Of a DNA stretch of 64,000 bases, positions 53,007 to 61,668 are shown piece after piece (position 1 is the stretch's first letter; every line of letters starts with the position of its first letter). This DNA is from JAOUEA01 sp963825635. GTDB lineage: Bacteria; Actinomycetota; UBA4738; HRBIN12. The position numbers were made by a program, and so were the translations under genes. A model generated the notes under the pieces. The model did no database searches and was not told the origin of the DNA. It saw only the letters and a list, made by a program, of their open reading frames with translations. The stretch is taken from contig CAWGTU010000001.1 of assembly GCA_963825635.1 (NCBI GenBank), forward strand, positions 372,001 through 436,000. Direction: 5' to 3'.

Positions 53007-53692
53007 GGAACCGACCAGTCCCCGACTGGGAGGGCCAACGCACGCCCTCGGATGTCGGGGATTGTCTGAGGATCGGCGAGCAGAGCTCGGAGGATCAGCG
53101 TGCAGACCTGCTGAGCCATGGCTGCATCGAAGCGCGCCCGCCCACCGCTATACCTCGCGAGCGTCCTGCCCAGGATGCCGAGGATCGCTTCCCGGACGAA
53201 TGTCGGCGAGAACTCGACGAACTCGCCCGACTCCCGCCCGTCTCTGACGATGCGCTCGATTGCGCGGTGGAGCCTGCGCCGGCGACGATGCCATGTTTCG
53301 AACTCGGGGCTCGCCCGGACCTCCTCCGCGTACACGCCAGCCAGGTTGTAGGGAGAGGTCGCGACGTGGATCACGTCTTGGTTCAAGTAGCGATACAGAC
53401 GTACAGGAGCGGGGGCGTCCCACCGAGCGATCTCCTCGGCGGCGGGGACCGCCCTGTCCAAGTCGTGCTCCAAGAGCGCCTCCATGATCGCGGCCTTTGA
53501 GGCGAAGTGGTGGAACAACGAAGGCTGCCTGAACCCGACGCCCTCGGCGATCTCCCGTGTGGTGGTGGCGTGATAGCCGTGGAGAGCGAACAGATTCGAA
53601 GCAACCCTGAGGATGTGCTCCCGCGTGCCCCCACCCCCATCGGCCGTGATCGCCGATCGCGTGAGTTGCTCTGTTGGCTTGACGGCCGGCAT
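53003..53692 (-). CDS. TetR/AcrR-family transcriptional regulator
   Basis: The 229-residue protein has an N-terminal TetR helix-turn-helix (REHILRVASNLFALHGYHAT then TTREIAEGVGFRQPSLFHHF) and a variable C-terminal ligand-binding region. It is divergent from the ABC transporter operon, with a 62-bp intergenic region that carries two palindromes overlapping likely promoter positions, so it is the presumed local repressor. ATG 53692 has AGGAG upstream; the longer open frame to 53887 lacks a site. It is followed without a gap by the SIS isomerase gene. Confidence 0.9.
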   Translation of the reverse strand: MPAVKPTEQLTRSAITADGGGGTREHILRVASNLFALHGYHATTTREIAEGVGFRQPSLFHHFASKAAIMEALLEHDLDRAVPAAEEIARWDAPAPVRLYRYLNQDVIHVATSPYNLAGVYAEEVRASPEFETWHRRRRRLHRAIERIVRDGRESGEFVEFSPTFVREAILGILGRTLARYSGGRARFDAAMAQQVCTLILRALLADPQTIPDIRGRALALPVGDWSVP

Positions 53693-53705
53693 GGGTTGAT
53701 GGTCT

Positions 53706-53721
53706 CCTATCGCACGATAGG
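53706..53721. promoter_or_regulatory. TetR operator candidate 1
   Basis: CCTATCGCACGATAGG is a 16-bp palindrome (7-bp arms, 2-base spacer) in the TetR-ABC intergenic region. The dyad length and position fit TetR-family operators. A third, intermediate palindrome GATAGGCAAGCCTATC spans 53716-53731 between the two sites. Confidence 0.7.
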
Positions 53722-53725
53722 CAAG

Positions 53726-53741
53726 CCTATCAGGCGATAGG
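53726..53741. promoter_or_regulatory. TetR operator candidate 2
   Basis: CCTATCAGGCGATAGG matches candidate 1 with 6-bp arms. The centres of the two palindromes are 20 bp apart, close to two helical turns, so two dimers could bind one face of the DNA. The site abuts the ribosome-binding sequence of the transporter gene (GGAGG at 53741-53745), so binding would block transcription into the operon. Confidence 0.7.
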
Positions 53742-53754
53742 GAGGAAGAGGAAG

Positions 53755-55374
53755 ATGCGCAGCTCGTCGCGGAACGTTCACCGTCTGGTCGCCCTGGGCC
53801 TAACCCTGGCCCTTGCCACAGCGGCGTGCTCGGGGGGTGATGGGGACGCGGGGACGGACGGCGATGGTGCCACCGGCGCCTCCGCAACGGACTGTGGCAA
53901 CCTCGAGATGGCTTTCAACTTCGACATGCAGGTGCCAGATCCGGACATCTTCTATCAGGCGGACGGACTCAACGTGACCCAGGGTGCCTACGAAGGACTC
54001 CTGCGGTACAAGCCGAACACGGATGTGCCCGAGTTCGAGCCCGTCCTGGCGGAGAGCTACGAGGTCTCCGATGACGGGCTGACATACACGTTTGACCTCC
54101 GAGACGACGTCACCTTCCAAGACGGCACGGCCTTCGATGCGCAAGCCATGATCGACAGCTTCGATCGACGCGAGGCGGTCAACGCCGGCCCAGCCTACAT
54201 GGTCTCCTTCATCGAGAGCGCCGAGGCGCCTGACCCGGATACGCTCGTCATCACGCTGAACGAGCCGAACAGCGCCTTCCTGGACCTGCTCGCGTCGCCG
54301 TACGGCCCGAAGGCCGTAAGTCCGACCGCTGTCGCCGAGAACGAGGTCGACGGCGACCAGGCACAGGAGTGGCTCGCGACGAACTCCGCCGGCACGGGCC
54401 CGTACTACATCAGCAGCTTCGAGCCGGGCGAGTACGAGCTCACGAGAAACGAGGACTACTGGGGCGAGGACCCGTTCGTGCCCCCCTGCTACGAGACAGT
54501 GAGGATTCGCATCATCCCCGACTTCACGACGCAGGCCCTCGAGCTCGAGGGTGGGGGCCTGGACATCATGATCCACGGCATCGCGCAGAACGATCTGCCG
54601 CGGTTCGAGGACCAGGGCTTCGAGGTATTCCGGCACTTCGGCATCAACCGCGTCACGATGCACCTGAACACTCACGACGGACCATTCAGCGACCCCGCGG
54701 TGCGGGCCGCCGTGCCGGCGGCACTGCAGCGGGACGAGATCGTCGAGCAAGTGTGGGGCGACGGCGCGATGACCGCAGAGCACATCTTCCCGCAGGGCAT
54801 GCTGCCGGCCGGAGTCGGGACCTACGACGTTGAGTACGATCCCTCGCAACTGCAGGCGGCGGTGGAAGCAGGAGACTGGGGAGGCTCCACGGTCGATCTG
54901 ACCTACACGACCGACGACCCTGTCAACGAGCAGCTCGCCGGCCTGATTGCGGCGCAGCTGACCGACGCGGGCCTGGAAACCACGGCCCGAGGGGTCACCC
55001 AGCCGGAGACGTTCGAGTACCCGACGAAACCTGGCATCAGGCCCGACGCGCTCGTGCTCCCCGCCACGCCGGACGCGGCACACCCTTGGACCTGGTCGGA
55101 CCTGTTCTACCGGCCGGGTGGCGGTCTTTCCTACTTCTCGCCCGAGGTCTGTGGGGAGGCCGATGATCTGTCCACCCAGGGTCTGCTCGAGACCGATGAG
55201 CAGTCGATCACCGACACGTATGCGGCATCTGCGGCGGCCTACCAGGACTGCGGAGCCTTCGTGCCGATCGCCGACGTGGCGGAGACCGTCGTGGCTGCTC
55301 CCGGGATGAGCGGATTTGAGCACGAGTTCGACAGCCTGTGGGCGCTGAGGCTGGCGTCCCTTCGTGGCGAGTAG
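53755..55374 (+). CDS. oligopeptide-type ABC transporter substrate-binding lipoprotein
   Basis: The 539-residue protein is a family 5 solute-binding protein. It has a lipoprotein signal (LATAAC, Cys 25), a long Asp/Gly-rich linker, and the SBP_bac_5 fold with LRYKPNTDVPEFEPVLAESYEV, YTFDLRDDVTFQDG and PYYISSFEPGEYELTRNEDYWG. This family carries peptides, but also nickel, opines, agrocinopines and glycosides. It is the first gene of the operon, 13 bases after operator candidate 2. The ligand is not predictable; downstream sugar enzymes suggest a sugar-amine conjugate. Confidence 0.9.
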   Translation: MRSSSRNVHRLVALGLTLALATAACSGGDGDAGTDGDGATGASATDCGNLEMAFNFDMQVPDPDIFYQADGLNVTQGAYEGLLRYKPNTDVPEFEPVLAESYEVSDDGLTYTFDLRDDVTFQDGTAFDAQAMIDSFDRREAVNAGPAYMVSFIESAEAPDPDTLVITLNEPNSAFLDLLASPYGPKAVSPTAVAENEVDGDQAQEWLATNSAGTGPYYISSFEPGEYELTRNEDYWGEDPFVPPCYETVRIRIIPDFTTQALELEGGGLDIMIHGIAQNDLPRFEDQGFEVFRHFGINRVTMHLNTHDGPFSDPAVRAAVPAALQRDEIVEQVWGDGAMTAEHIFPQGMLPAGVGTYDVEYDPSQLQAAVEAGDWGGSTVDLTYTTDDPVNEQLAGLIAAQLTDAGLETTARGVTQPETFEYPTKPGIRPDALVLPATPDAAHPWTWSDLFYRPGGGLSYFSPEVCGEADDLSTQGLLETDEQSITDTYAASAAAYQDCGAFVPIADVAETVVAAPGMSGFEHEFDSLWALRLASLRGE

Positions 55375-55416
55375 CGTCACGGTCGACGGAACGATACGAC
55401 CGCGCTCGAGGCGGGC

Positions 55417-57228
55417 GTGATGGGGGGCGGCGCCACAGAGAGGGTGCCTGACGAGGGCGATGGGGGCGTTATCGCCCGCGTGGACGATCTCGCCGTCACG
55501 TTCGATCGTCGGGGGGCGCTCGTCCATGCCCTTCGAGGAGTGTCCCTCGATGTGCGGCGCGGGGAGATCCTCGGCGTCGTCGGCGAGTCCGGCTCGGGGA
55601 AGACCGTTCTGGGCCTCAGCCTGTTGGGCCTGCTGCCTGACGATCCCCGCCCCCGAGTGGGCGGCGAGGTGGTTGTCCTGGGCACCGACATGCTGGGAAT
55701 CGACGAGGGCAGGCGTCGGTCGCTGCGCCGGAGGTCGCTCGGGGCAGTGTTCCAGGACCCTGCCACGTCGCTGAACCCGACGATGCAGATCGGTCGCCAG
55801 ATCATGGAAGCGGGTAGCTCGGAAGCGGAAGCGGTCGCCCTTCTGCTCTCGGTCGGCATCCCCGACGCGGCCCGCCGTATTCACGCCTATCCACATGAAC
55901 TCTCTGGGGGTCAGCAGCAGCGGGTCATGATCGCGATGGCGATCGCGCATCGGCCGACACTCGTCGTGGCGGACGAACCCACGACCGCGCTCGATGTCAC
56001 CGTGCAATCCGAGATCCTGGCGCTCCTGGCTCGGCTGCGCGACGACCTCGGCTGTTCCTTCGTCTTCGTCACGCACGATCTCGGGGTCGCCGCGGAGATC
56101 GCGGATCGGATCGCCGTCCTGTACGGGGGGCGGTTGATGGAGATCGGTACCTCCGACGATGTGCTGCATCGCTCGGCACACCCGTACACGATCGGGCTGC
56201 TCGCCTCCAGGCTGCTGCTGAGCTCCCCGCGCGACCGTCCCGTGGTGTCGTTGCCGGGAGACGTGCCGGATCCAGAGGATCCGCAACCCGGGTGTCCGTT
56301 CGCACCGAGGTGTCATCTGGCGATCGACGCGTGCTCGGTGGCCCCTATCGAGCCGAGCGAGGTCGATGCCGGCCGGCAACTCGCGGCGTGTATCCGACTC
56401 GATGACGCCGCACGTCTCCGTCGATCATTGCACCCCGGGGAGCGCTGGGAGCGTGCCGCGAAAGGAGACGACGCAGCAGTCGCGCTCCGAGGCGTGACGA
56501 AGTCGTTCCCGGTGCGAGGCAGTGCTGGTCGCGATCACGCCACCTCAGCACTTCGCGGTGTGGACATTCGTGTCGCCAAGGGTGAATCGGTCGGGCTCGT
56601 CGGCGAGAGTGGCAGCGGGAAGTCGACACTGCTGCGCGTCGTCGCGGGCCTCGAACGACCCGATGACGGTGAGGTGGCGCTCGCGGTCGGTGCTCCCCAG
56701 ATGATCTTTCAGGACGCTCTCGCGTCGCTCACTCCATGGCTCCCCGTTCGAGAGCTCGTCGGGGAGCGTCTCGCGGGGCGCGGGTTGGACAAGGACGAGG
56801 TCCAGGGCAAGGTGAATCTCGCACTCGCCAGGGTGGGCCTCTCGTCGAGCATCGGTCGAGTACGACCGCGCCAACTCTCAGGCGGGCAGGCCCAACGGGT
56901 GGCGATCGCCCGTGCGATCGTCGACCCGCCCGGACTGCTGCTCGCCGACGAGCCCACGAGTTCACTAGACATCTCGCTCCGGGCGGTGATCCTCAACCTG
57001 TTGAATCAACTCCGACGGGAGCTGGATCTCGCCCTCCTATTCGTCACCCATGACCTAACGGCCGCACGGGTGATCGCGGACAGGATCGCCGTCATGCACG
57101 AAGGGCAGATCGTCGAAACGGGGGACGCCGATCAAGTCTGTCGTCGTCCGGCGGACCCCTATACAAGGCGGCTCCTGGACTCGCTTCCGGGAGAGCGTGT
57201 TCTCGTAGGGGAAGGTCCCGATGGTTGA
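55417..57228 (+). CDS. fused double ATPase of an Opp/Dpp-type ABC transporter
   Basis: The 603-residue protein joins two oligopeptide ABC ATPase domains (DppD + DppF type). Both have Walker A (GESGSGKTVLG about residue 58, GESGSGKSTLL about 402), Q-loop, signature LSGGQ and Walker B (VVADEPTTALD, LLADEPTSSLD). The first carries the C-terminal Opp extension with the Cys pattern PGCPFAPRCHLAIDACS. Fused OppDF proteins are common in actinobacteria and some proteobacteria. GTG 55417 lies 42 bp after the SBP stop; it overlaps the next permease by eight bases. Confidence 0.93.
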   Translation: MMGGGATERVPDEGDGGVIARVDDLAVTFDRRGALVHALRGVSLDVRRGEILGVVGESGSGKTVLGLSLLGLLPDDPRPRVGGEVVVLGTDMLGIDEGRRRSLRRRSLGAVFQDPATSLNPTMQIGRQIMEAGSSEAEAVALLLSVGIPDAARRIHAYPHELSGGQQQRVMIAMAIAHRPTLVVADEPTTALDVTVQSEILALLARLRDDLGCSFVFVTHDLGVAAEIADRIAVLYGGRLMEIGTSDDVLHRSAHPYTIGLLASRLLLSSPRDRPVVSLPGDVPDPEDPQPGCPFAPRCHLAIDACSVAPIEPSEVDAGRQLAACIRLDDAARLRRSLHPGERWERAAKGDDAAVALRGVTKSFPVRGSAGRDHATSALRGVDIRVAKGESVGLVGESGSGKSTLLRVVAGLERPDDGEVALAVGAPQMIFQDALASLTPWLPVRELVGERLAGRGLDKDEVQGKVNLALARVGLSSSIGRVRPRQLSGGQAQRVAIARAIVDPPGLLLADEPTSSLDISLRAVILNLLNQLRRELDLALLFVTHDLTAARVIADRIAVMHEGQIVETGDADQVCRRPADPYTRRLLDSLPGERVLVGEGPDG

Positions 57229-58087
57229 GGCCGACGTCGTTGCCGTCGGCAGGAGCGGGGCGGGAGCCGATCGGTGGCGACGGTTCCGGAGCCTCCGCAG
57301 GCTCGATCAGATCGGGATGGCCACGCTGCTGCTCCTGGTGGCGACCGCCGTGCTCGCCCCGATCATCGCTCCGCACGATCCGCTCAGGATCGTCGGGCCG
57401 CCGCTCAGCCCACCCGGCGATGGATTCGTGTTCGGCACCGATCAGATCGGTCATGACATCTTCTCCCGCGTCTTGTTCGGTCTCAGATCGAGCCTCGTGG
57501 GAGCCTTCGTTGTCATCCTCTCCGGCGTCGTGCTGGGCGGGCTGGTTGGCTTAGCTGCGGGGGCGACCGGTGGCTGGGTCGACTCGTTCCTGATGCGCTT
57601 CACGGACGTCTTCCTCGCGCTGCCGGCTCCCTTGCTAGCGATCGCCGTCGTCGCCGCGATCGGGCCGGGCTTCGGTCACACACTGATCGCCGTCGCGATC
57701 GTCTGGTGGCCGTGGTACGCGCGGATCGTGCGGGGCGAGATCACCGCGCTGCGCCATCGGCCGCATACCGAGGCGGCGAAACTCAGCGGGGTCTCGCGCA
57801 GGCGGCTGTGGTTCCGTCACTTGTTGCCGGGCGCCCTTCCGGAAGTGCTCGTGGTTGCGAGTCTCGACGTCGGCATCCTGATCCTGATCCTGGCAGGACT
57901 TTCGTTCCTCGGGCTCGGTGCACCGGCGCCAGCGCCGGAACTGGGTGCGATGTCCGCCCAGGGCCTCCGCTTCCTGTTGTCGAGCTGGTGGGTGCCGATC
58001 GTGCCCGGCGCGGTCGTCGCGTTGCTCGCCTTCGTCGCCAACCTCTCAGGCGATGGGCTGCGTGACCTGATCGGAACGAGGGATTAG
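57221..58087 (+). CDS. Opp/Dpp-type ABC transporter permease (DppC-like)
   Basis: The 288-residue permease has six predicted helices. The N-terminal OppC-type region has HDPLRIVGPPLSPPGDG and FGTDQIGHDIFSRVLFG, and the EAA loop that couples to the ATPase is TEAAKLSGVSRRRLWFRHLLPG. It starts eight bases before the ATPase stop, so translation is coupled. The gene order SBP-ATPase-C-B differs from the usual B-C-D-F but encodes a complete transporter. Confidence 0.92.
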   Translation: MVEADVVAVGRSGAGADRWRRFRSLRRLDQIGMATLLLLVATAVLAPIIAPHDPLRIVGPPLSPPGDGFVFGTDQIGHDIFSRVLFGLRSSLVGAFVVILSGVVLGGLVGLAAGATGGWVDSFLMRFTDVFLALPAPLLAIAVVAAIGPGFGHTLIAVAIVWWPWYARIVRGEITALRHRPHTEAAKLSGVSRRRLWFRHLLPGALPEVLVVASLDVGILILILAGLSFLGLGAPAPAPELGAMSAQGLRFLLSSWWVPIVPGAVVALLAFVANLSGDGLRDLIGTRD

Positions 58088-58090
58088 ACG

Positions 58091-59083
58091 ATGCCGGGTC
58101 TGATCCTTCGTCGACTCTTCCAGATGTTCGTGGTGCTGCTCGTGCTCACGGCCGTCGTGTTCATCCTGCGGCAGCTGCAGCCGGTTGACCCAGCGCGGGT
58201 CGCGCTCGGGCCGCAGGCATCGATCGGTGCGGTCGAGGACTATCGGAAAGAACTCGGTTTCGATCGACCGTTGGTCGTGCAGTACATCTCGTACCTAGGA
58301 GACGTGGCGACCGGCGACTTCCAGGTCTCGGTCAGGACGCGTCGCCCGGTGTCGGAGGACCTCGCGGTGGCCATCCCGGCAACCCTCGAGCTCGCCGCGG
58401 TGGCCTTGTTCGCCGCGGTGGTGGGTGGTGTCGTCCTCGGCGTGGTCTCCGCGGCGAACTGGCGCGGATCGAGCGTCGTGCGGGGCCTCATGATCTTCGG
58501 AGCCTCGATACCGGTCTTCCTGCTGGCGTTCGCCCTCATCCTCGTGTTCTCGCGGAGGCTCGAGTGGTTGCCGGGTACGGGCCGGACCTCGTTCAGGGAC
58601 TTCGAGGGCGCGACGGGTGTTCTCACTCTCGATGCGCTCTTAGCCGGTCGATTCGACGTGTTCGTCGACGCACTTGGCCATCTTCTGCTGCCGGCGATCA
58701 CGATCGCGGTGCTATCGGCCGTCTCGATCGGCCGAGTGCTCCGAAGCAGCCTTCGGACGACCCTTCGTTCGCCGTACGCGCGCACGGCCCGCGCGAAGGG
58801 CCTGCCAGAGAGCCGGGTCATCGCCCGACACGGACTTCGCAACGCGTCGGGCCCTGCCATCACGATGGCCGGCCTGCAACTGGGCCTGATGTTCGCCGGG
58901 GTGGTGATCGTCGAGACGATCTTCGCGTGGCCGGGCATCGGGTGGTACATGGCCCAGAGCATCCCGACGAACGACTTCGCCGCGATCGGTGCGGTCACGC
59001 TGATCCTCGGCGCCGTGTACGTCGTGGTCAACGCCGTCGTGGACATCATGCAGATGGTCGCCGACCCGAGGATCCGCCGATGA
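58091..59083 (+). CDS. Opp/Dpp-type ABC transporter permease (DppB-like)
   Basis: The 330-residue permease has six predicted helices. It opens with LRRLFQMFVVLLVLTAVVFIL and ELGFDRPLVVQYISYLGDVATGDF, the OppB-type first helix and periplasmic loop. The EAA loop is SPYARTARAKGLPESRVIARHGLRNA. It begins three bases after the DppC-like stop, and is followed by the GNAT-like gene after 18 bp. Together with the other three genes this forms a complete importer. Confidence 0.92.
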   Translation: MPGLILRRLFQMFVVLLVLTAVVFILRQLQPVDPARVALGPQASIGAVEDYRKELGFDRPLVVQYISYLGDVATGDFQVSVRTRRPVSEDLAVAIPATLELAAVALFAAVVGGVVLGVVSAANWRGSSVVRGLMIFGASIPVFLLAFALILVFSRRLEWLPGTGRTSFRDFEGATGVLTLDALLAGRFDVFVDALGHLLLPAITIAVLSAVSIGRVLRSSLRTTLRSPYARTARAKGLPESRVIARHGLRNASGPAITMAGLQLGLMFAGVVIVETIFAWPGIGWYMAQSIPTNDFAAIGAVTLILGAVYVVVNAVVDIMQMVADPRIRR

Positions 59084-59101
59084 GTGAACGAGAGGAGAGC
59101 C

Positions 59102-59611
59102 ATGACGTTCGTACCGCCTGACTTCGAGGCCCCCGAGAAGTTTGAGGGCGATGGTTTCGTGCTCAAGCCCCTAACGATCGACGACGCGGTGAAGGACTAC
59201 GACGCCGTGATGACGAGCGTCGACACCATCCGGGACAGCTACTGGCGGGCCCCAGGCTGGCCCACCGATGACCTGTCGCTGATGCAGAACGTGATCGACC
59301 TCGCATGGCACACGAAGGAACGCCAGTTCAAGACGTCGTTCGCCTACATCCCCGTGTCGCTCGACGGCACCGTCGAACTCGGCTGCATCTACATCGATCC
59401 CTCGGCCAAGGAGGACTTCGACGCGGACGTGCAGATGTGGGTCCGTTCGAGCGAGTCCACGACCGGGTTCGACGACCTCCTCTTCCGCACGGTGAAGGGG
59501 TGGATCGAGCAGGTGTGGCCGTTCGATCGGGTCGCCTATCCCGGGCGGGAGATCACCCGGGAAGAGTGGGATGCGCTCGCTCCCTCTCGCTATGCCGACT
59601 ATCGAGCCTGA
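59102..59611 (+). CDS. GNAT-like N-acetyltransferase-related protein
   Basis: The 169-residue protein resembles members of the GNAT superfamily, starting FVPPDFEAPEKFEGDGFVLKPLTIDDA with the usual first strand and helix and ending WIEQVWPFDRVAYPGREITREEW. The acetyl-CoA binding signature (R/Q-x-x-G-x-G/A) is not clear, so it may be a non-catalytic or divergent member. ATG 59102 follows GAGAGGAGAG and is preferred over GTG 59084. It sits between the transporter and the SIS gene (nine-base gap), so it belongs to this pathway. Confidence 0.6.
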   Translation: MTFVPPDFEAPEKFEGDGFVLKPLTIDDAVKDYDAVMTSVDTIRDSYWRAPGWPTDDLSLMQNVIDLAWHTKERQFKTSFAYIPVSLDGTVELGCIYIDPSAKEDFDADVQMWVRSSESTTGFDDLLFRTVKGWIEQVWPFDRVAYPGREITREEWDALAPSRYADYRA

Positions 59612-59620
59612 GGAGGCCGG

Positions 59621-60727
59621 ATGCATCACGATCCCGATGGACTTGATCTTATCGATGCCGATATCCGGCGCCAGGACGCCGTGCTCAAGCGCGCGATCCC
59701 CGTGCTCCGCGAAACGTCTGATCGGATCGCCGGCGAACTCCCGACACCGGCTCGTGTGTTCCTGATCGGCTGCGGTGATTCCTACGATGCTGGGATCGCC
59801 GCGCGGTTCGTCTGGGAAGGCCTCACCGGCATGCCGGCGGAGGCGGTCCCAGCGATGACGTTCGCGACCTCGGTGGTCGATCTGGCGCCCAGAGGGTCGC
59901 TCGTCGTCGCCCTCTCGCAGTCCGGCCGAGTCTCCCGCGTCGTGGAAGGGCTCCGGAAGGCTCGGGCGCGTGGGCTGTCCACCATCTCGATCACGGCGAA
60001 TCCCACGTCGGCGCTGGCCAAAGAGCCAGCCGATGCCACCTGGGTGATGGACTTCGAGAAGCTCGGTGCGATCCCCGGCACCACCTCGCACCTGCAGGGG
60101 TCGATCGCGCTGTACGAGCTCGCGTGTGCCTTCTCCGAACGTGGGGCAGACCGGGACGTGATCCGCGCCAGCGTTGATGGTTTGCCCGAGCTCGTGGGCG
60201 AGGTGGTGGACCGATCCGCCGAGATCGGTGCTGAGCATGCGGCGACGATGGATCGCGCCAACCCCGTGCTGGCGCTCGGCTACGGCCCCTCGTCATCCAG
60301 CGCCCGATTCACGGTGCGCAAACTGCTCGAGCTCAGCCAGCTGATCGCGATCTCGCAGGAGACCGAGGAGTACGCCCACGATGAGTACTCCCTCGTCGAC
60401 CAGAGGTTTCGGGTGTTGCTGTTCGCACCGCCGGACCTGGGGCGGAGCCGGAGTCACGAGGTGGCGGGCTACCTGAAGCGGCTCGGAGTCAATCTGGCGG
60501 TCGTGAGCGACGGCGACGAGGCGGCGACCTTCACCGATACCGCGGACCTCGTGTACGACCTGCCGGCCTGCGATCCGGTGCTCGTGCCGATGCTCTACGC
60601 CGTCCCGGGACAGCTGCTCAGTCTCGCGACTGCACGCAGGGTCGGCGGATCCCTCTACGGCATGGCCGAGCAGGTGCACCGGGAGGACGGGGACCCGCAG
60701 ATCTACGAGAGCGTGATCGCGTCGTGA
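59621..60727 (+). CDS. SIS-domain protein 1 (deglycase/isomerase-like)
   Basis: The 368-residue protein has two SIS subdomains like GlmS isomerase or FrlB/AgaS proteins. Motifs are FLIGCGDSYDAGIAARFVWE (phosphosugar loop with unusual GDSY), VVALSQSGRVSRVVEGLRKA, SITANPTSALAKEPAD, and EEYAHDEYSLVD, which aligns with the catalytic Glu-His loop of GlmS (ELKHGP). It could be an amino-sugar deaminase/isomerase or an Amadori-product deglycase. ATG 59621 has GAGGAGG five bases upstream. Its stop overlaps the PfkB start (GTGA). Confidence 0.8.
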   Translation: MHHDPDGLDLIDADIRRQDAVLKRAIPVLRETSDRIAGELPTPARVFLIGCGDSYDAGIAARFVWEGLTGMPAEAVPAMTFATSVVDLAPRGSLVVALSQSGRVSRVVEGLRKARARGLSTISITANPTSALAKEPADATWVMDFEKLGAIPGTTSHLQGSIALYELACAFSERGADRDVIRASVDGLPELVGEVVDRSAEIGAEHAATMDRANPVLALGYGPSSSSARFTVRKLLELSQLIAISQETEEYAHDEYSLVDQRFRVLLFAPPDLGRSRSHEVAGYLKRLGVNLAVVSDGDEAATFTDTADLVYDLPACDPVLVPMLYAVPGQLLSLATARRVGGSLYGMAEQVHREDGDPQIYESVIAS

Positions 60728-61668
60728 CCGACGGGGGCGAGGCGGGCCGGATGCCTGACTACCTCGCCTTCGGCGATCTGGGTGTCGACTCGGTCGCTAC
60801 CATCGATCATCTACCCGAGCCGGACGAGAAGATCTGGGCGCATCCGCTCGGTGATTTCCCCGGGGGGATGATGGGCAATGCGGCCTCCGCGGTCGCGTCG
60901 CTCGGCGTATCCGCTGGCGTGGTGGCACTCCTCGGCGCCGACGCGCGCGGCGATCTCGTCATGGAGGGCCTTCGAGACCGAGGGGTCGACACGCGTTTCG
61001 TGCGTCGGATCGACGCACCCACGTTCTGGACGCTGTCGCTCACGACCTCGGAGGGCCAGCGGACGCTGATCCAGTTCCCAACGGAGGCGTTCTCCGCAGA
61101 TTGGACCGGCTTCGACATGGGCGTGCTCGGGACGACGAAGTGGGTGCACACGACAGCCGAACAGGGCGAGCCGGTCGCCCGCCTACTCCGGGAAGCCCGA
61201 GCAGCCGGTGCCAGGACGTCGCTCGACATCGAGGCGCCTTTCGCGGGGCGCGACGATCTCCTGCAGCTCGCCGCCGATGTAGACGTTGCCTTCCTGAACG
61301 CCGCGGGCGCCGACATGCTCGGCGGCCCCAACGAGGCCGCCGGCCTGCTCCGCGCCAACGGCGCGGGGTTGGTCGCGGTCACTCTCGGGTCGCACGGAGC
61401 CCTCGTCGTCAACCGATCGGGCGAGCAGCGGCGACTCGACGCCGTTCCCGTCGACGCCGTCGACACGAACGGGGCAGGCGATGCGTTCGCTGGGGCCTTC
61501 GCGGCGGGCATCCTCAGCGGTCTCACCGACATGGAAGCCGCCGAGCTCGCCGTGATCCACGCCGCCTTGGCGATCACGGTGCTCGGCGGGTTCGGGCGGC
61601 CCGCTCCGGTGGGCGAGATCCGCGACAGAGCGCGCAAGCTTGGATACCGATGGTGGGAGCGGGTGTGA
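60724..61668 (+). CDS. PfkB/ribokinase-family sugar kinase
   Basis: The 314-residue kinase has the N-terminal PfkB region (LAFGDLGVDSVATIDHLPEPDEKI, GGMMGNAASAVASLGV) and the C-terminal signature DTNGAGDAFAGAFAAG (catalytic Asp), where the usual DTTGAGD Thr is Asn. It phosphorylates a sugar, sugar acid or glycated amine. In Amadori catabolism (FrlD, FraD) the PfkB kinase acts just before the SIS deglycase. Start and stop overlap both neighbouring SIS genes by four bases, a strong sign of joint function. Confidence 0.88.
   Translation: MTDGGEAGRMPDYLAFGDLGVDSVATIDHLPEPDEKIWAHPLGDFPGGMMGNAASAVASLGVSAGVVALLGADARGDLVMEGLRDRGVDTRFVRRIDAPTFWTLSLTTSEGQRTLIQFPTEAFSADWTGFDMGVLGTTKWVHTTAEQGEPVARLLREARAAGARTSLDIEAPFAGRDDLLQLAADVDVAFLNAAGADMLGGPNEAAGLLRANGAGLVAVTLGSHGALVVNRSGEQRRLDAVPVDAVDTNGAGDAFAGAFAAGILSGLTDMEAAELAVIHAALAITVLGGFGRPAPVGEIRDRARKLGYRWWERV

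Noticed and set aside
53800..56379. 859-residue frame antisense to the ABC transporter genes
   Set aside because: Shadow of the lipoprotein and ATPase; no family motifs or start signals.
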